From IMG/VR virus record IMGVR_UViG_3300032050_001021, positions 1-20,439 of that record: 20,439 nt of DNA; one strand, given 5' to 3'. The position numbers were made by a program, and so were the translations under genes. Each line of letters starts with the position of its first letter. Position 1 is the first letter of the stretch. The notes below the pieces were generated by a model, which did no database searches, was not told the DNA's origin, and saw only the letters and a list, made by a program, of their open reading frames with translations. Below are positions 1 through 6,269 of this stretch, in pieces. This DNA is from a virus.

Positions 1-598
1 TGGTCTTGGCCGCCACTGACATGGATTGGAAATTGGGATTGATGTCTCGGATCACATACTGTTCAGGACGCTTGCCTTCGCTTTCGTTCACGATCACACG
101 GGCCACTTTGGTCATATCCACCCAGTAGAGTTCAAAGGTTTCAGGATCACGCACAAACACTTGATCGCCATACTTCAGAGTATTGCGGAACATCTTGAAC
201 ATGCGATTGTCAAACTTGTTGAGTTTGGTCCATTGCTGGAGCTGTTTCTTGATGATGTCTACTTCGTGCTCAGTGGGTGTTTCTGTGAAACCTATTTCAA
301 AAGGTGTGTCGTTGGCCTCACAGGTCTGTGTGGAAAATTCGGCTAGGATGTCAAGGCAGGCATTGATTTCCGAATCGCCATCCATGTTCTCGTATTGATT
401 GTAGCGTTCCATCCTGTTGGGATGGCCAGTGTAGACCTCTGGCAGTCTGCTGGCATAGTTGCGGAAGGCAAATTCCGCATGGGCTTTGTCGTCTACACCG
501 TAGCCTGTGCCATAACTGGGACCGCGTGGAACCTGCCCCGAAATTGGGCTGAACTGTCCTGAAACATCAGCGACTTTAAAATATTTTTTCCATGACAT
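1..598 (-). CDS. gp20: Portal vertex protein, gp20-like (partial, N-terminal 199 residues)
   Basis: The leftward frame from the ATG at 598 stays open to the window edge and gives 199 residues of a longer protein. It begins MSWKKYFKV and carries a portal-type stretch, NQYENMDGDSEINACLDILA, followed by EFSTQTCEAND and a segment with KYGDQVFVRDPETFELYWVD. Portal proteins of T4-like phages form the 12-subunit ring at the capsid vertex through which DNA is packaged and to which the tail attaches. The C-terminal part lies outside the window. The tape-measure gene ends 19 bases upstream, so the two are probably co-transcribed. There is no Shine-Dalgarno sequence, and a TAAATA late-promoter-like element lies only 7 bases before the ATG. 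The identification rests on remembered family motifs, not on a search. Confidence 0.82.
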   Translation of the reverse strand, partial: MSWKKYFKVADVSGQFSPISGQVPRGPSYGTGYGVDDKAHAEFAFRNYASRLPEVYTGHPNRMERYNQYENMDGDSEINACLDILAEFSTQTCEANDTPFEIGFTETPTEHEVDIIKKQLQQWTKLNKFDNRMFKMFRNTLKYGDQVFVRDPETFELYWVDMTKVARVIVNESEGKRPEQYVIRDINPNFQSMSVAAKT

Positions 599-603
599 AG
601 TGT

Positions 604-615
604 TATATTTACCGC
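604..615 (-). promoter_or_regulatory. Possible late promoter before the portal gene
   Basis: On the minus strand the sequence reads GCGGTAAATATA, with TAAATA at 611-606. It matches six of the eight bases of the T4 late promoter TATAAATA, and the same CGGTAAATA string occurs before the rightward baseplate operon near 13619. Start at the usual distance would fall at about 599-600, giving an almost leaderless mRNA. It overlaps no coding sequence. Confidence 0.4.
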
Positions 616-617
616 TA

Positions 618-2996
618 TCAGCGGGTTGCTGACAGTAACTTGCGAGATATGTCCACGTTGTTCTGTAGCAGACCAATCATGGTATCAAATCGGCTCAACT
701 GCTCGCCCATCATGGTCACTTGTTGGCCCATGGTGTCAGTCATGCCAGTCATCTCTACCGGTATGGATCTGCCGCCAGCCAGGGGAACCACTGCTTCTGT
801 GCCGTGTAGCATGGCCGCATATCCCGACTTTGGACCAGATGCTATGCCACCATATTGGAAATTCCCTACCTTGCTGGGTTCTATGCCCAGCGCCTGGGCC
901 ACAGCAAACTGTATGCCCCCGCGCATGTTGTAACCTTTTTCCAGACCGCCCATGCTTTCCTTGCCAATGATACCTACCATGAGTTTGGCCATGGTGGCTG
1001 GATCTCTGGGCAGGACTTCATCAGCACCTTTGCCCATGAAGCGGGCCATTTGCTCGATATACAATCTGGTGTCGTTTTCATTGGGCGGTGCGTAAGCCGA
1101 AATGATGCTGGAGATGGTATCTCTTTTGCCACTACGGCTTTTACCTGTCAGGTAAAGATCTAACTGACGGGCCAATGCTACCAGACCATCGTCCACAGTT
1201 TCAAATTTGGCAAATCCGCCGGTGCCCACTGTGGCTTTGTCCTGGCCTGCAAAACGTAGATTGCCAGGATTGAGATTCTTTGCGGCAGCACCCATGAGTC
1301 CAGCTGATCCTGTCATGGGTGGTTTACCAGGAGGACCACCTGCTGTTCCAGGCGGCCCCGCTCCCTGGGTGCGACTGTAGGAGCCGGGAGGTGCACCTCT
1401 GGTGATACCTGTGCCTAATATTTTGTCCAGTGCGCTGGCACCAGAGGCCAGTGAATCGGTAAACATTCCCACAGCACCTGCCATCTTGGGAAACTGTTGC
1501 ACTACCACGCTGTCTATGCCCACTGCAAAATTTCTCAGCGATTTTTGTGCGCCAACCACTGTGTTTGTGAGGTCACTTTGATTGTTCTTGGCATCTTTTT
1601 GCTCTTTACCCACGGCATTTATAGCTTCTGCCGTTCCAAGGATGCCATTGGTCACAAGGCGCATTTCGGCGTATACAGGATCAAAGTATGTGCCCAGGCC
1701 TCCCACCATGCGTTCCTGCTTGGTACCGCCCATGGTTTCATACGTTGCGGCTGTGGCTTGCCCTAGTCGTTCCATGAACGTGGCTAGATCGCCGGTGCGT
1801 TCCAAGAAATTGACCAGTTCTGGTCCAGCACCACCAGTGGCCTGGAAGAACAACTGTGCTTCTTTAGTGCCTAGATTGTCAAAGCTGTCTTTGAAACCTT
1901 GGGCCATAGTTTTCAACCCTTTAGCTTCCAACATTGTTGCGGCACCACTGATCGCATCTGCAAATGATTTACCACGTTTACCAGCATCAGCCAACACAGC
2001 GCCAAATTTCAACTCTCGATTTTGTTGTTCCAACCGAGACGCAACTTCTTGTCGGCTCATGCCTGTGAGTCTGGCCAGTTGATCCAATTGCAAGATGTAT
2101 TCTTTAGACGCATCAGCCAGTGAGCGAGTGTCGCGGAGATTGACTCCTGTCTGGGTGCGCTGATAACTCAGGAACTGTGCTGTGAGATCTCGCTGTTCTT
2201 CAAAGCCAATTCCCAACTTAAGAAACTGGTCTTCAAATCCTTTGCTGGCCTTGGTGATGTCCACCACTGCTCGCATGCCCTGTGTGACCGATCCACCTGC
2301 AAGGGCCAGACCTCGGCTGTTCTTGGCAATGACGCGGGCAAAGGAATCCATGCTGAGCCCAGTTTCCAGAGCAGCCTGTTGCAGTCCTTGGAAACTGTTG
2401 CCAGTGACACCACCAATCTTGCTGAGTTCTTGGAAGGCTCCGACCACACGTTGGGTTTCGTCCAACGAGAAGTTCATGAAAGCAGTGCCTGCGTCTACTA
2501 CATCTTTACCGTGTGCCTTGATAGCCTTGCCAATCACTGACGTCACTGAACCAAGGCCCATGCCTATCATGCTGGCAATCGCACCCTTGGGACCCAGCAT
2601 TATTCCAAATGACGATATGCCCGAAACGGCCTGGCCCAGGGCATCTATGGCAGTGCCCAGTCCACCGGTCATGTTTTTGAGCGCAGTGCCTGCGGCACCC
2701 ACTGCTGGTTTTAATGAACGGAAATCTTCGCGATTGTCTCTAGCACCTTGCGCAGCTGATCCCAACCCAGACAACACTGCTCGAGTGGTGTCTTTGAACT
2801 TTTCCATGGCCTCGGCAGCTTTCATGGTCTGCTGGGTATGCTCGTCTTGTGCTTTGGTATTCTCGTCTTGTGCTTTGGTATTGGTATTGATGGCCTTGTT
2901 GAGTTTGGCCATGGTTTCGGCGCTGTTGCTGCCGCTTTTGCGGAATTCCGCCATGGCCTCTTGCATCATCTTGATTAGTTTTTCTGATTCGTCCAT
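618..2996 (-). CDS. Tail tape-measure protein with C-terminal muramidase-like domain
   Basis: This 792-residue protein probably sets tail length and is carried in the tail tube. Residues 1-75 are charged and likely coiled coil, with a tandem seven-residue repeat NTKAQDE at about 39-52. Gly/Ala-rich hydrophobic segments follow at about 97-160, then a long helical body to about 530. A Pro/Gly linker lies at 534-562. Residues 575-655 (NPGNLRF, GFAKFETVDDGL, AYAPPNENDT) match a domain found in many phage virion proteins and thought to be related to peptidoglycan-cleaving folds. The C-terminal GGIASGPKSGYAAMLHGTEA followed by VVPL is a classic tape-measure ending. The start is preceded by a TAAATA element. 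It lies next to the portal gene and diverges from the gp26-like gene. Homology to T4 gp29 itself cannot be shown by eye. Confidence 0.78.
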   Translation of the reverse strand: MDESEKLIKMMQEAMAEFRKSGSNSAETMAKLNKAINTNTKAQDENTKAQDEHTQQTMKAAEAMEKFKDTTRAVLSGLGSAAQGARDNREDFRSLKPAVGAAGTALKNMTGGLGTAIDALGQAVSGISSFGIMLGPKGAIASMIGMGLGSVTSVIGKAIKAHGKDVVDAGTAFMNFSLDETQRVVGAFQELSKIGGVTGNSFQGLQQAALETGLSMDSFARVIAKNSRGLALAGGSVTQGMRAVVDITKASKGFEDQFLKLGIGFEEQRDLTAQFLSYQRTQTGVNLRDTRSLADASKEYILQLDQLARLTGMSRQEVASRLEQQNRELKFGAVLADAGKRGKSFADAISGAATMLEAKGLKTMAQGFKDSFDNLGTKEAQLFFQATGGAGPELVNFLERTGDLATFMERLGQATAATYETMGGTKQERMVGGLGTYFDPVYAEMRLVTNGILGTAEAINAVGKEQKDAKNNQSDLTNTVVGAQKSLRNFAVGIDSVVVQQFPKMAGAVGMFTDSLASGASALDKILGTGITRGAPPGSYSRTQGAGPPGTAGGPPGKPPMTGSAGLMGAAAKNLNPGNLRFAGQDKATVGTGGFAKFETVDDGLVALARQLDLYLTGKSRSGKRDTISSIISAYAPPNENDTRLYIEQMARFMGKGADEVLPRDPATMAKLMVGIIGKESMGGLEKGYNMRGGIQFAVAQALGIEPSKVGNFQYGGIASGPKSGYAAMLHGTEAVVPLAGGRSIPVEMTGMTDTMGQQVTMMGEQLSRFDTMIGLLQNNVDISRKLLSATR
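2841..2882 (-). repeat. Perfect 21-bp tandem duplication inside the tape-measure gene
   Basis: The 21-base unit at 2841-2861 is repeated exactly at 2862-2882. It adds one seven-residue unit (NTKAQDE) to the N-terminal coiled-coil region, so the reading frame and heptad register are kept. Identity at the DNA level suggests a recent duplication. Confidence 0.85.
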
Positions 2997-3022
2997 TATC
3001 TACGCCGATAAGTATTGTATCA

Positions 3023-3032
3023 ATTATTTATG
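3023..3032 (-). promoter_or_regulatory. Late promoter for the tape-measure/portal unit
   Basis: The minus strand reads CATAAATAAT with TAAATA at 3030-3025, seven of eight bases of the T4 late consensus TATAAATA. Predicted start is near 3018, leaving a leader of about 20 bases before the ATG at 2996. It lies in the 46-base gap between two divergent structural genes, the expected place for a promoter. A weaker copy on the plus strand, GATAAGTA at 3006-3013, could serve the rightward genes. Confidence 0.55.
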
Positions 3033-3042
3033 GTGCCCAAAT

Positions 3043-3891
3043 ATGCCAGAAACCTCTAATCCGTTACGCAAATTTTTCCGTCAGCCGGCCATTTACATCC
3101 GCCTGCCGTCGGATGGAAACTACTACCCTCAAGGTTCGCTCGAACTGCCCCCAAATCGAGAGCTGCCAGTGTATCCCATGACTGCCATCGATGAAATAAC
3201 TTATCGCACAGCAGATGCATTGTTCAATGGATCAGCATTGGTCAATGTGATCCAGAGTTGCATTCCTGCCATCAAGAACGCATGGCATGTTCCGCAGATG
3301 GATCTTGACACACTGTTGATCGCTATCCGTATCGCCAGTTATGGACACGAAATGGATTTTGAAAGCAACTGCCCGCACTGCAACAACGAGAACTCATTTG
3401 GCCTAGATCTCCGACAAGTCTTGGACAACATCAAAGCCGGTGACTACAGCGAATCTATCAAACACGGCGACGTAGAGATATTTTTCCGGCCGCTGAGTTA
3501 TGAACAGGCCAACGCCAATTCCATGAAGCAGTTCCAGGATCAGAAAATCCTGGACAGCCTACCAAATTCCGATCTGCCCGAAGAAGAAAAGATACGCTTG
3601 CTCACACAGGCCTTCCAGAAACTCACGGTCATGACTATGTCTGCCCTGAGCGGTGTGATCTCCATGATCCGTGCCGATGGTGAAATAGTGGTGGAACCCG
3701 AACACATAGAAGAGTTTGTTCAAAACTGCGACAGAGAGATCTTCAACTCCATACGTGATCATGCCACACAACTGCGTGAGCACAGCGAACTCAAACCCTT
3801 GAGACTCAAATGCAACGGGCCAGAATGCCAGAAAGAATACGAAACACCATTCACCCTGGATGTCTCAAATTTTTTCGTATCCGCCTCCTGA
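3043..3891 (+). CDS. gp26: gp26-like baseplate hub / tail-assembly protein (T4_baseplate family)
   Basis: A 282-residue protein beginning MPETSNPLRKFFRQPAIYIR. The segment from IYIRLPSDGNYYPQGSLELP through PVYPMTAIDEI, DALFNGSA and VIQSCIPAIKNAW is typical of the T4_baseplate family (T4 gp26 and relatives). CPHC at 110-113 and CNGPEC at 257-262 could form a zinc site. The frame is open for a long way upstream, through the antisense of the tape-measure gene, but conservation begins just after the ATG at 3043. The ribosome site is weak. T4 gp26 is needed for hub assembly yet was not located in the published baseplate structure as I recall it, so a chaperone role is possible. Near its end the codons TCA AAT TTT contain a -1 slippery heptamer leading into the next gene. 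Confidence 0.83.
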   Translation: MPETSNPLRKFFRQPAIYIRLPSDGNYYPQGSLELPPNRELPVYPMTAIDEITYRTADALFNGSALVNVIQSCIPAIKNAWHVPQMDLDTLLIAIRIASYGHEMDFESNCPHCNNENSFGLDLRQVLDNIKAGDYSESIKHGDVEIFFRPLSYEQANANSMKQFQDQKILDSLPNSDLPEEEKIRLLTQAFQKLTVMTMSALSGVISMIRADGEIVVEPEHIEEFVQNCDREIFNSIRDHATQLREHSELKPLRLKCNGPECQKEYETPFTLDVSNFFVSAS

Positions 3892-4106
3892 CCTCGAGTC
3901 CTGAGCGCATCACCAAAATAGTAGAAGGATATGATCGTGAAGTCAAAGCAATCAAAGACGACATATTCAAGATGTGTTGGTATATGCGAGGAGGCCTGAC
4001 CTATGAAGAAGCACTCAATCTCAGTTTTGGTGAGCGAGAATCTGTGGGTGCATTGATCAAAGAAAATCTCGAGACCACTAAAAAAACCGGAATGGCATTC
4101 TTCTAA
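3810..4106 (+). CDS. gp51: gp51-like tail/hub assembly protein, start unclear, probably made by frameshift
   Basis: The recognisable part runs from about 3876 to 4103: RIRLLTSSPERITKIVEGYD, then IKDDIFKMCWYMRGGLTYEE and ENLETTKKTGMAFF. It resembles the small protein annotated as gp51-like that follows gp26 in marine T4-like phages. The ATGs at 3810 and 3825 lie inside the gp26 gene and would add a Pro/Arg-rich leader that does not look like real protein. A -1 slip at 3867-3873 (A AAT TTT in the gp26 frame) enters this frame exactly at the conserved start and would yield a gp26-gp51 fusion. Loss of one T in the T6 run would instead give a separate protein starting ATG at 3860 (MSQIFRIRLL). The end overlaps the next ATG as TAATG. 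The gp51 name is moderately sure; the mode of expression is inference. Confidence 0.6.
   Translation: MQRARMPERIRNTIHPGCLKFFRIRLLTSSPERITKIVEGYDREVKAIKDDIFKMCWYMRGGLTYEEALNLSFGERESVGALIKENLETTKKTGMAFF
3867..3873 (+). promoter_or_regulatory. Candidate -1 ribosomal frameshift heptamer A AAT TTT
   Basis: In the gp26 frame the codons are TCA AAT TTT TTC, so AAATTTT fits the X XXY YYZ rule with the correct phase. A -1 slip continues as TTT CGT ATC and runs on without a stop to 4106. The zero frame stops at 3889-3891, five codons past the heptamer. I see no strong downstream stem and only a weak GGA upstream. Confidence 0.5.
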
Positions 4107-4609
4107 TGCAACTAGAGCAAGTAAAACAAGATATCGAACGATGGATAGAAACCTTTGTTGAAGTCCCTAATCCTGCGCTGGGCGGATGGCCACCTTGCCC
4201 TTATGCACGCCGAGCACGCTTGGATCGCAGTTACGAAATACGCATAGGTGTTGATGTTTACACCGATCTCATGGATCTAGCAACCACAGGATTGGGCAAC
4301 AAAGAAGTCATCATCTATGCATATGATCCCGCGCAATGGCCCAGAGAACAATTTGCCCGCGATCTTCATTCTGTGAATGTTGGATTTCTCTTGCCTCAAG
4401 ATATCATTGCGCTAGAAGATCATCCTGCAGATCTTGAATGGGTAAATGGTGTGTGCATGAACCAAGGAACCTATGCCCTGGCACTGTGCCAGAGTGTGAG
4501 TGATCTTGACAGCAAGGCCCGGTCCATGGCCACGAAAGGCTTCTACCACACTTGGCCAGAAGAATACCTAAAAGATCTGTTCCAACATAGAAAGGACCCA
4601 AGACAATGA
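4106..4609 (+). CDS. Conserved phage protein of unknown function
   Basis: A 167-residue soluble protein that I do not recognise as a named family. Distinct features are a Trp/Pro/Cys patch near the N-terminus (GGWPPCPYARRAR, about residues 26-38), the segment IALEDHPADLEWVNGVCMNQ in the middle, and a C-terminal part with GFYHTWPEEYLKDLF. No signal peptide or membrane segment is visible. The start overlaps the previous stop (TAATG) and the end overlaps the next start (ATGA), so it is translationally coupled on both sides. Placement directly after the gp26/gp51-like pair suggests co-expression with tail genes, but gives no function. Confidence 0.75.
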   Translation: MQLEQVKQDIERWIETFVEVPNPALGGWPPCPYARRARLDRSYEIRIGVDVYTDLMDLATTGLGNKEVIIYAYDPAQWPREQFARDLHSVNVGFLLPQDIIALEDHPADLEWVNGVCMNQGTYALALCQSVSDLDSKARSMATKGFYHTWPEEYLKDLFQHRKDPRQ

Positions 4610-5046
4610 CCTATCAATTTGCCCGTATCAATCTAGCAAAAACCAATTATCAAGCATCAGCCCAGTGGGGATATCTCATACCTACCGAACAGCAAATGGT
4701 GGAACTTGACAATATCTATAGAACTTACTGTATCTATAAGCATTTCAGTAGTGTGATACCCATGTTTCGAAGCCGATATACCGATCCAATGACTGACGTC
4801 ATTGGATATTTTGATCAAGAACGCATGGTAGCATTCAGTCTCATACGAAGGTATGACGACAAAAATGCTCTCTGTGATCAATTTGCATGGACATATCATG
4901 ATCCGCAATCAAGATTGGGCATTGAAACCATGAAAACAGAATGTGCCATATACAAAGCAAGGGGCTTTGATTATCTCTATCTCGAGCAGGCACATCTTTA
5001 CAAAAAAGAGATAGAAGGATTTGAAATACTAGGACCAATGACATGA
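4606..5046 (+). CDS. GNAT-like acyltransferase domain protein
   Basis: A 146-residue protein. The central and C-terminal parts, with DVIGYFDQERMVAFSLIRRY, then QFAWTYHDPQSRLGIETMK and a last block with YKARGFDYLYLEQAHLYKKE, follow the strand-helix order of the GNAT fold: a strand with AFSL, a helix with LGIETMKTECAIYKARGF, then a strand DYLYLE. The nearest likeness is to the acyltransferase-like half of arginyl-tRNA-protein-transferase-type GNATs. A clear acetyl-CoA loop (R/QxxGxG/A) is not seen, so it may bind a different donor or be non-catalytic. It is coupled to both neighbours by 4-base ATGA overlaps. Substrate unknown. Confidence 0.6.
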   Translation: MTYQFARINLAKTNYQASAQWGYLIPTEQQMVELDNIYRTYCIYKHFSSVIPMFRSRYTDPMTDVIGYFDQERMVAFSLIRRYDDKNALCDQFAWTYHDPQSRLGIETMKTECAIYKARGFDYLYLEQAHLYKKEIEGFEILGPMT

Positions 5047-5378
5047 GCGACTTATACACGATATGGGCAGACAAAGAAGGTGATATCTCAGACCTTGATT
5101 GGGTCACAGGAATGCGAAGTTTTTTTGAGCACCTGATGTCTGAGGGCAAGATGATGAGTTATAGGATAACCCGTTGCAAGATGGGATTCCGTTCAATCGC
5201 AGACATGCCCGAATGGATGATCATCATGGAGTTTAAAGACATGGCACAGATGGACTCAGCATTTCGTCGTGTGGCGCCATTGGAAGGCGAACTCGAAGAA
5301 AAACACAAAAGTTTCAATCAGTTTGTTTCGGGCAACATCCAGCACGCACTGTTCCGTGATTGGCCTGATCAGTTCTAA
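5043..5378 (+). CDS. Small conserved phage protein, possibly ferredoxin-like dimer fold
   Basis: A 111-residue protein beginning MSDLYTIWADKEGDISDLDW, with a middle segment RITRCKMGFRSIADMPEWMI and then IMEFKDMAQMDSAF. The pattern of strand, helix, strand, strand (EWMIIMEF), helix is compatible with a dimeric alpha/beta-barrel (ferredoxin-like) fold. It resembles a domain of unknown function found in bacteria and marine phages; I cannot name it with certainty. It begins within the stop of the GNAT-like gene (ATGA) and is the last gene of the rightward operon; the terminator at 5636-5664 follows after a long untranslated stretch. Function unknown. Confidence 0.7.
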   Translation: MSDLYTIWADKEGDISDLDWVTGMRSFFEHLMSEGKMMSYRITRCKMGFRSIADMPEWMIIMEFKDMAQMDSAFRRVAPLEGELEEKHKSFNQFVSGNIQHALFRDWPDQF

Positions 5379-5388
5379 CATCCAATTG

Positions 5389-5407
5389 AGACTTGCTACG
5401 CAAGTCT
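5389..5407 (+). repeat. Perfect inverted repeat just after the rightward operon
   Basis: AGACTTGC at 5389-5396 pairs with GCAAGTCT at 5400-5407 around a 3-base loop. It starts 10 bases after the stop at 5378. There is no T run after it, so it is not a simple terminator; it may protect the mRNA 3' end or be part of a larger RNA fold. Confidence 0.7.
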
Positions 5408-5412
5408 ATTCA

Positions 5413-5456
5413 TTCGCTGTCGCTCATGAATTGATTACATAATCGAGCGAAGCGAG
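5413..5456 (+). repeat. Bulged stem-loop, 12 pairs, with a competing short stem
   Basis: Bases 5413-5425 pair with 5445-5456 (CGCTC with GAGCG, then TCGCT with AGCGA past a single bulged G). The loop is 19 bases. A competing 6-bp stem ATTCAT/ATGAAT (5408-5413 with 5426-5431) uses the same left arm, so two folds are mutually exclusive. Confidence 0.5.
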
Positions 5457-5488
5457 ATAACAGTTATCATCCAGATTGTTTGGTCACA

Positions 5489-5509
5489 CTTTGCCCGCCC
5501 AGGGCAAAG
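5489..5509 (+). repeat. Perfect GC-rich hairpin
   Basis: CTTTGCCC at 5489-5496 pairs with GGGCAAAG at 5502-5509, 5-base loop GCCCA. No T run follows, so it is not a rho-independent terminator. Confidence 0.65.
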
Positions 5510-5635
5510 AGGTGTCATCATCCGAGTCGACTCAGTCACACAGCGTTAGAGCATTACAGAGGCGGTTGTCCGATACCTCGAGCTCCGTCTTTATTACAAC
5601 GGCGGCCAACACGACATACGCTATCATATCATGCT

Positions 5636-5664
5636 GACGTGTGCTATCACTAGCACGTCTTTTT
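5636..5664 (+). terminator. Rho-independent terminator of the rightward operon
   Basis: GACGTG and CTA at 5636-5646 pair with TAGCACGTC at 5651-5659 across a 4-base loop and a 2-base bulge, and are followed directly by TTTTT (5660-5664). It lies 258 bases past the last rightward stop and is the only hairpin with a T run in this gap. Confidence 0.7.
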
Positions 5665-5811
5665 CCCTTTATATTCTATTCAAACAATCAAACCGCAGGT
5701 GTTTGCGATCGTGGTCCTGTCAAGGATACTGATTGAGTGCTCACTAGCGCGGTGAGTCTTCCATCCCTGTGATCCTGGATCCAGGTCTAGGGCACACGAC
5801 ATTGGCCTGTG

Positions 5812-6252
5812 CTAGCCTTGACTGCTTAGTTTGCCTTTGATGTGACTGCCATGCACACGGACCTGTATGTGTCCGTTGTAATAGTCATCACTTTCTAATA
5901 CACGTCGGGAGAATTGTTCGCGAGCCTCTATGTAACTGCATTCCGATTTGGATTGGCAGTAATACAGTATTTCACGTGAGAAGTTTTCGGTGCCTAGCAG
6001 TTCAACATCTCGAGATAACTCCGGAGAACTGCCATAATATGTCTGCCAATCTGAATCTATCGCGCCTCTGATTTTTTTGCGTTTCTTTTTGCCATTTTTG
6101 AGTTTGACTACTCGATATGTTGTTTTCTTGAACTTTGCTAATTTTTTGCCAATATACTGCCGGCCGGTAAGTTTATTGGTGATCAAATAAACAAACCCGA
6201 CACACGTTTCGGGTAACTCTGTGATTTCTCGGGATTCGAAAAGCCATGACAT
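5812..6252 (-). CDS. GIY-YIG family nuclease-like protein
   Basis: A 146-residue protein from the ATG at 6252 (a GTG at 6258 in the same frame would add two residues). It carries GFVYLITN at 19-26 and RQYIGKK at 31-37, the GFVY and QYIG pair of the GIY-YIG core, then a Lys-rich strip (KLKNGKKKRKKIRG), then SDWQTYYGSSPELSRDV and NFSREILYYC, and a Cys/Glu segment CSYIEAREQF that may hold the metal-binding Glu. Similar stand-alone proteins are common in T4-like marine phages and are usually annotated as putative endonucleases. It is not an obvious match to T4 DenA. It is the last gene of the leftward operon, starting 17 bases after the split radical SAM gene, without a clear ribosome site. A homing or DNA-degrading role is inference. 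Confidence 0.68.
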   Translation of the reverse strand: MSWLFESREITELPETCVGFVYLITNKLTGRQYIGKKLAKFKKTTYRVVKLKNGKKKRKKIRGAIDSDWQTYYGSSPELSRDVELLGTENFSREILYYCQSKSECSYIEAREQFSRRVLESDDYYNGHIQVRVHGSHIKGKLSSQG

Positions 6253-6269
6253 GAGCACATAATTATCAA

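Larger units (their letters stand above)
5379..5811. other. 433-base non-coding region with several hairpins between convergent operons
   Basis: No convincing coding frame on either strand. It holds a perfect 8-bp hairpin (5389-5407), a bulged 12-bp stem (5413-5456), a second perfect 8-bp hairpin (5489-5509), a terminator (5636-5664), a 5-bp hairpin (5740-5756) and a 12-bp palindrome CCTGGATCCAGG (5774-5785). Transcription from the left would make a structured 3' tail of about 280 bases. Long non-coding stretches are rare in such compact genomes, so a small RNA or a replication element is possible. I find no tRNA in it. Confidence 0.6.

Noticed and set aside
2182-3042. Long open frame upstream of the gp26-like gene
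   Set aside because: It is the antisense of the tape-measure gene; conserved gp26-like sequence begins only after 3043.
5520-5760. Possible tRNA in the non-coding gap
   Set aside because: No GTTCRA-type T-loop with a 5-bp stem nor matching acceptor arms on either strand.
5774-5785. 12-bp palindrome CCTGGATCCAGG as an operator
   Set aside because: No promoter nearby and only one copy; kept only as part of the non-coding region.
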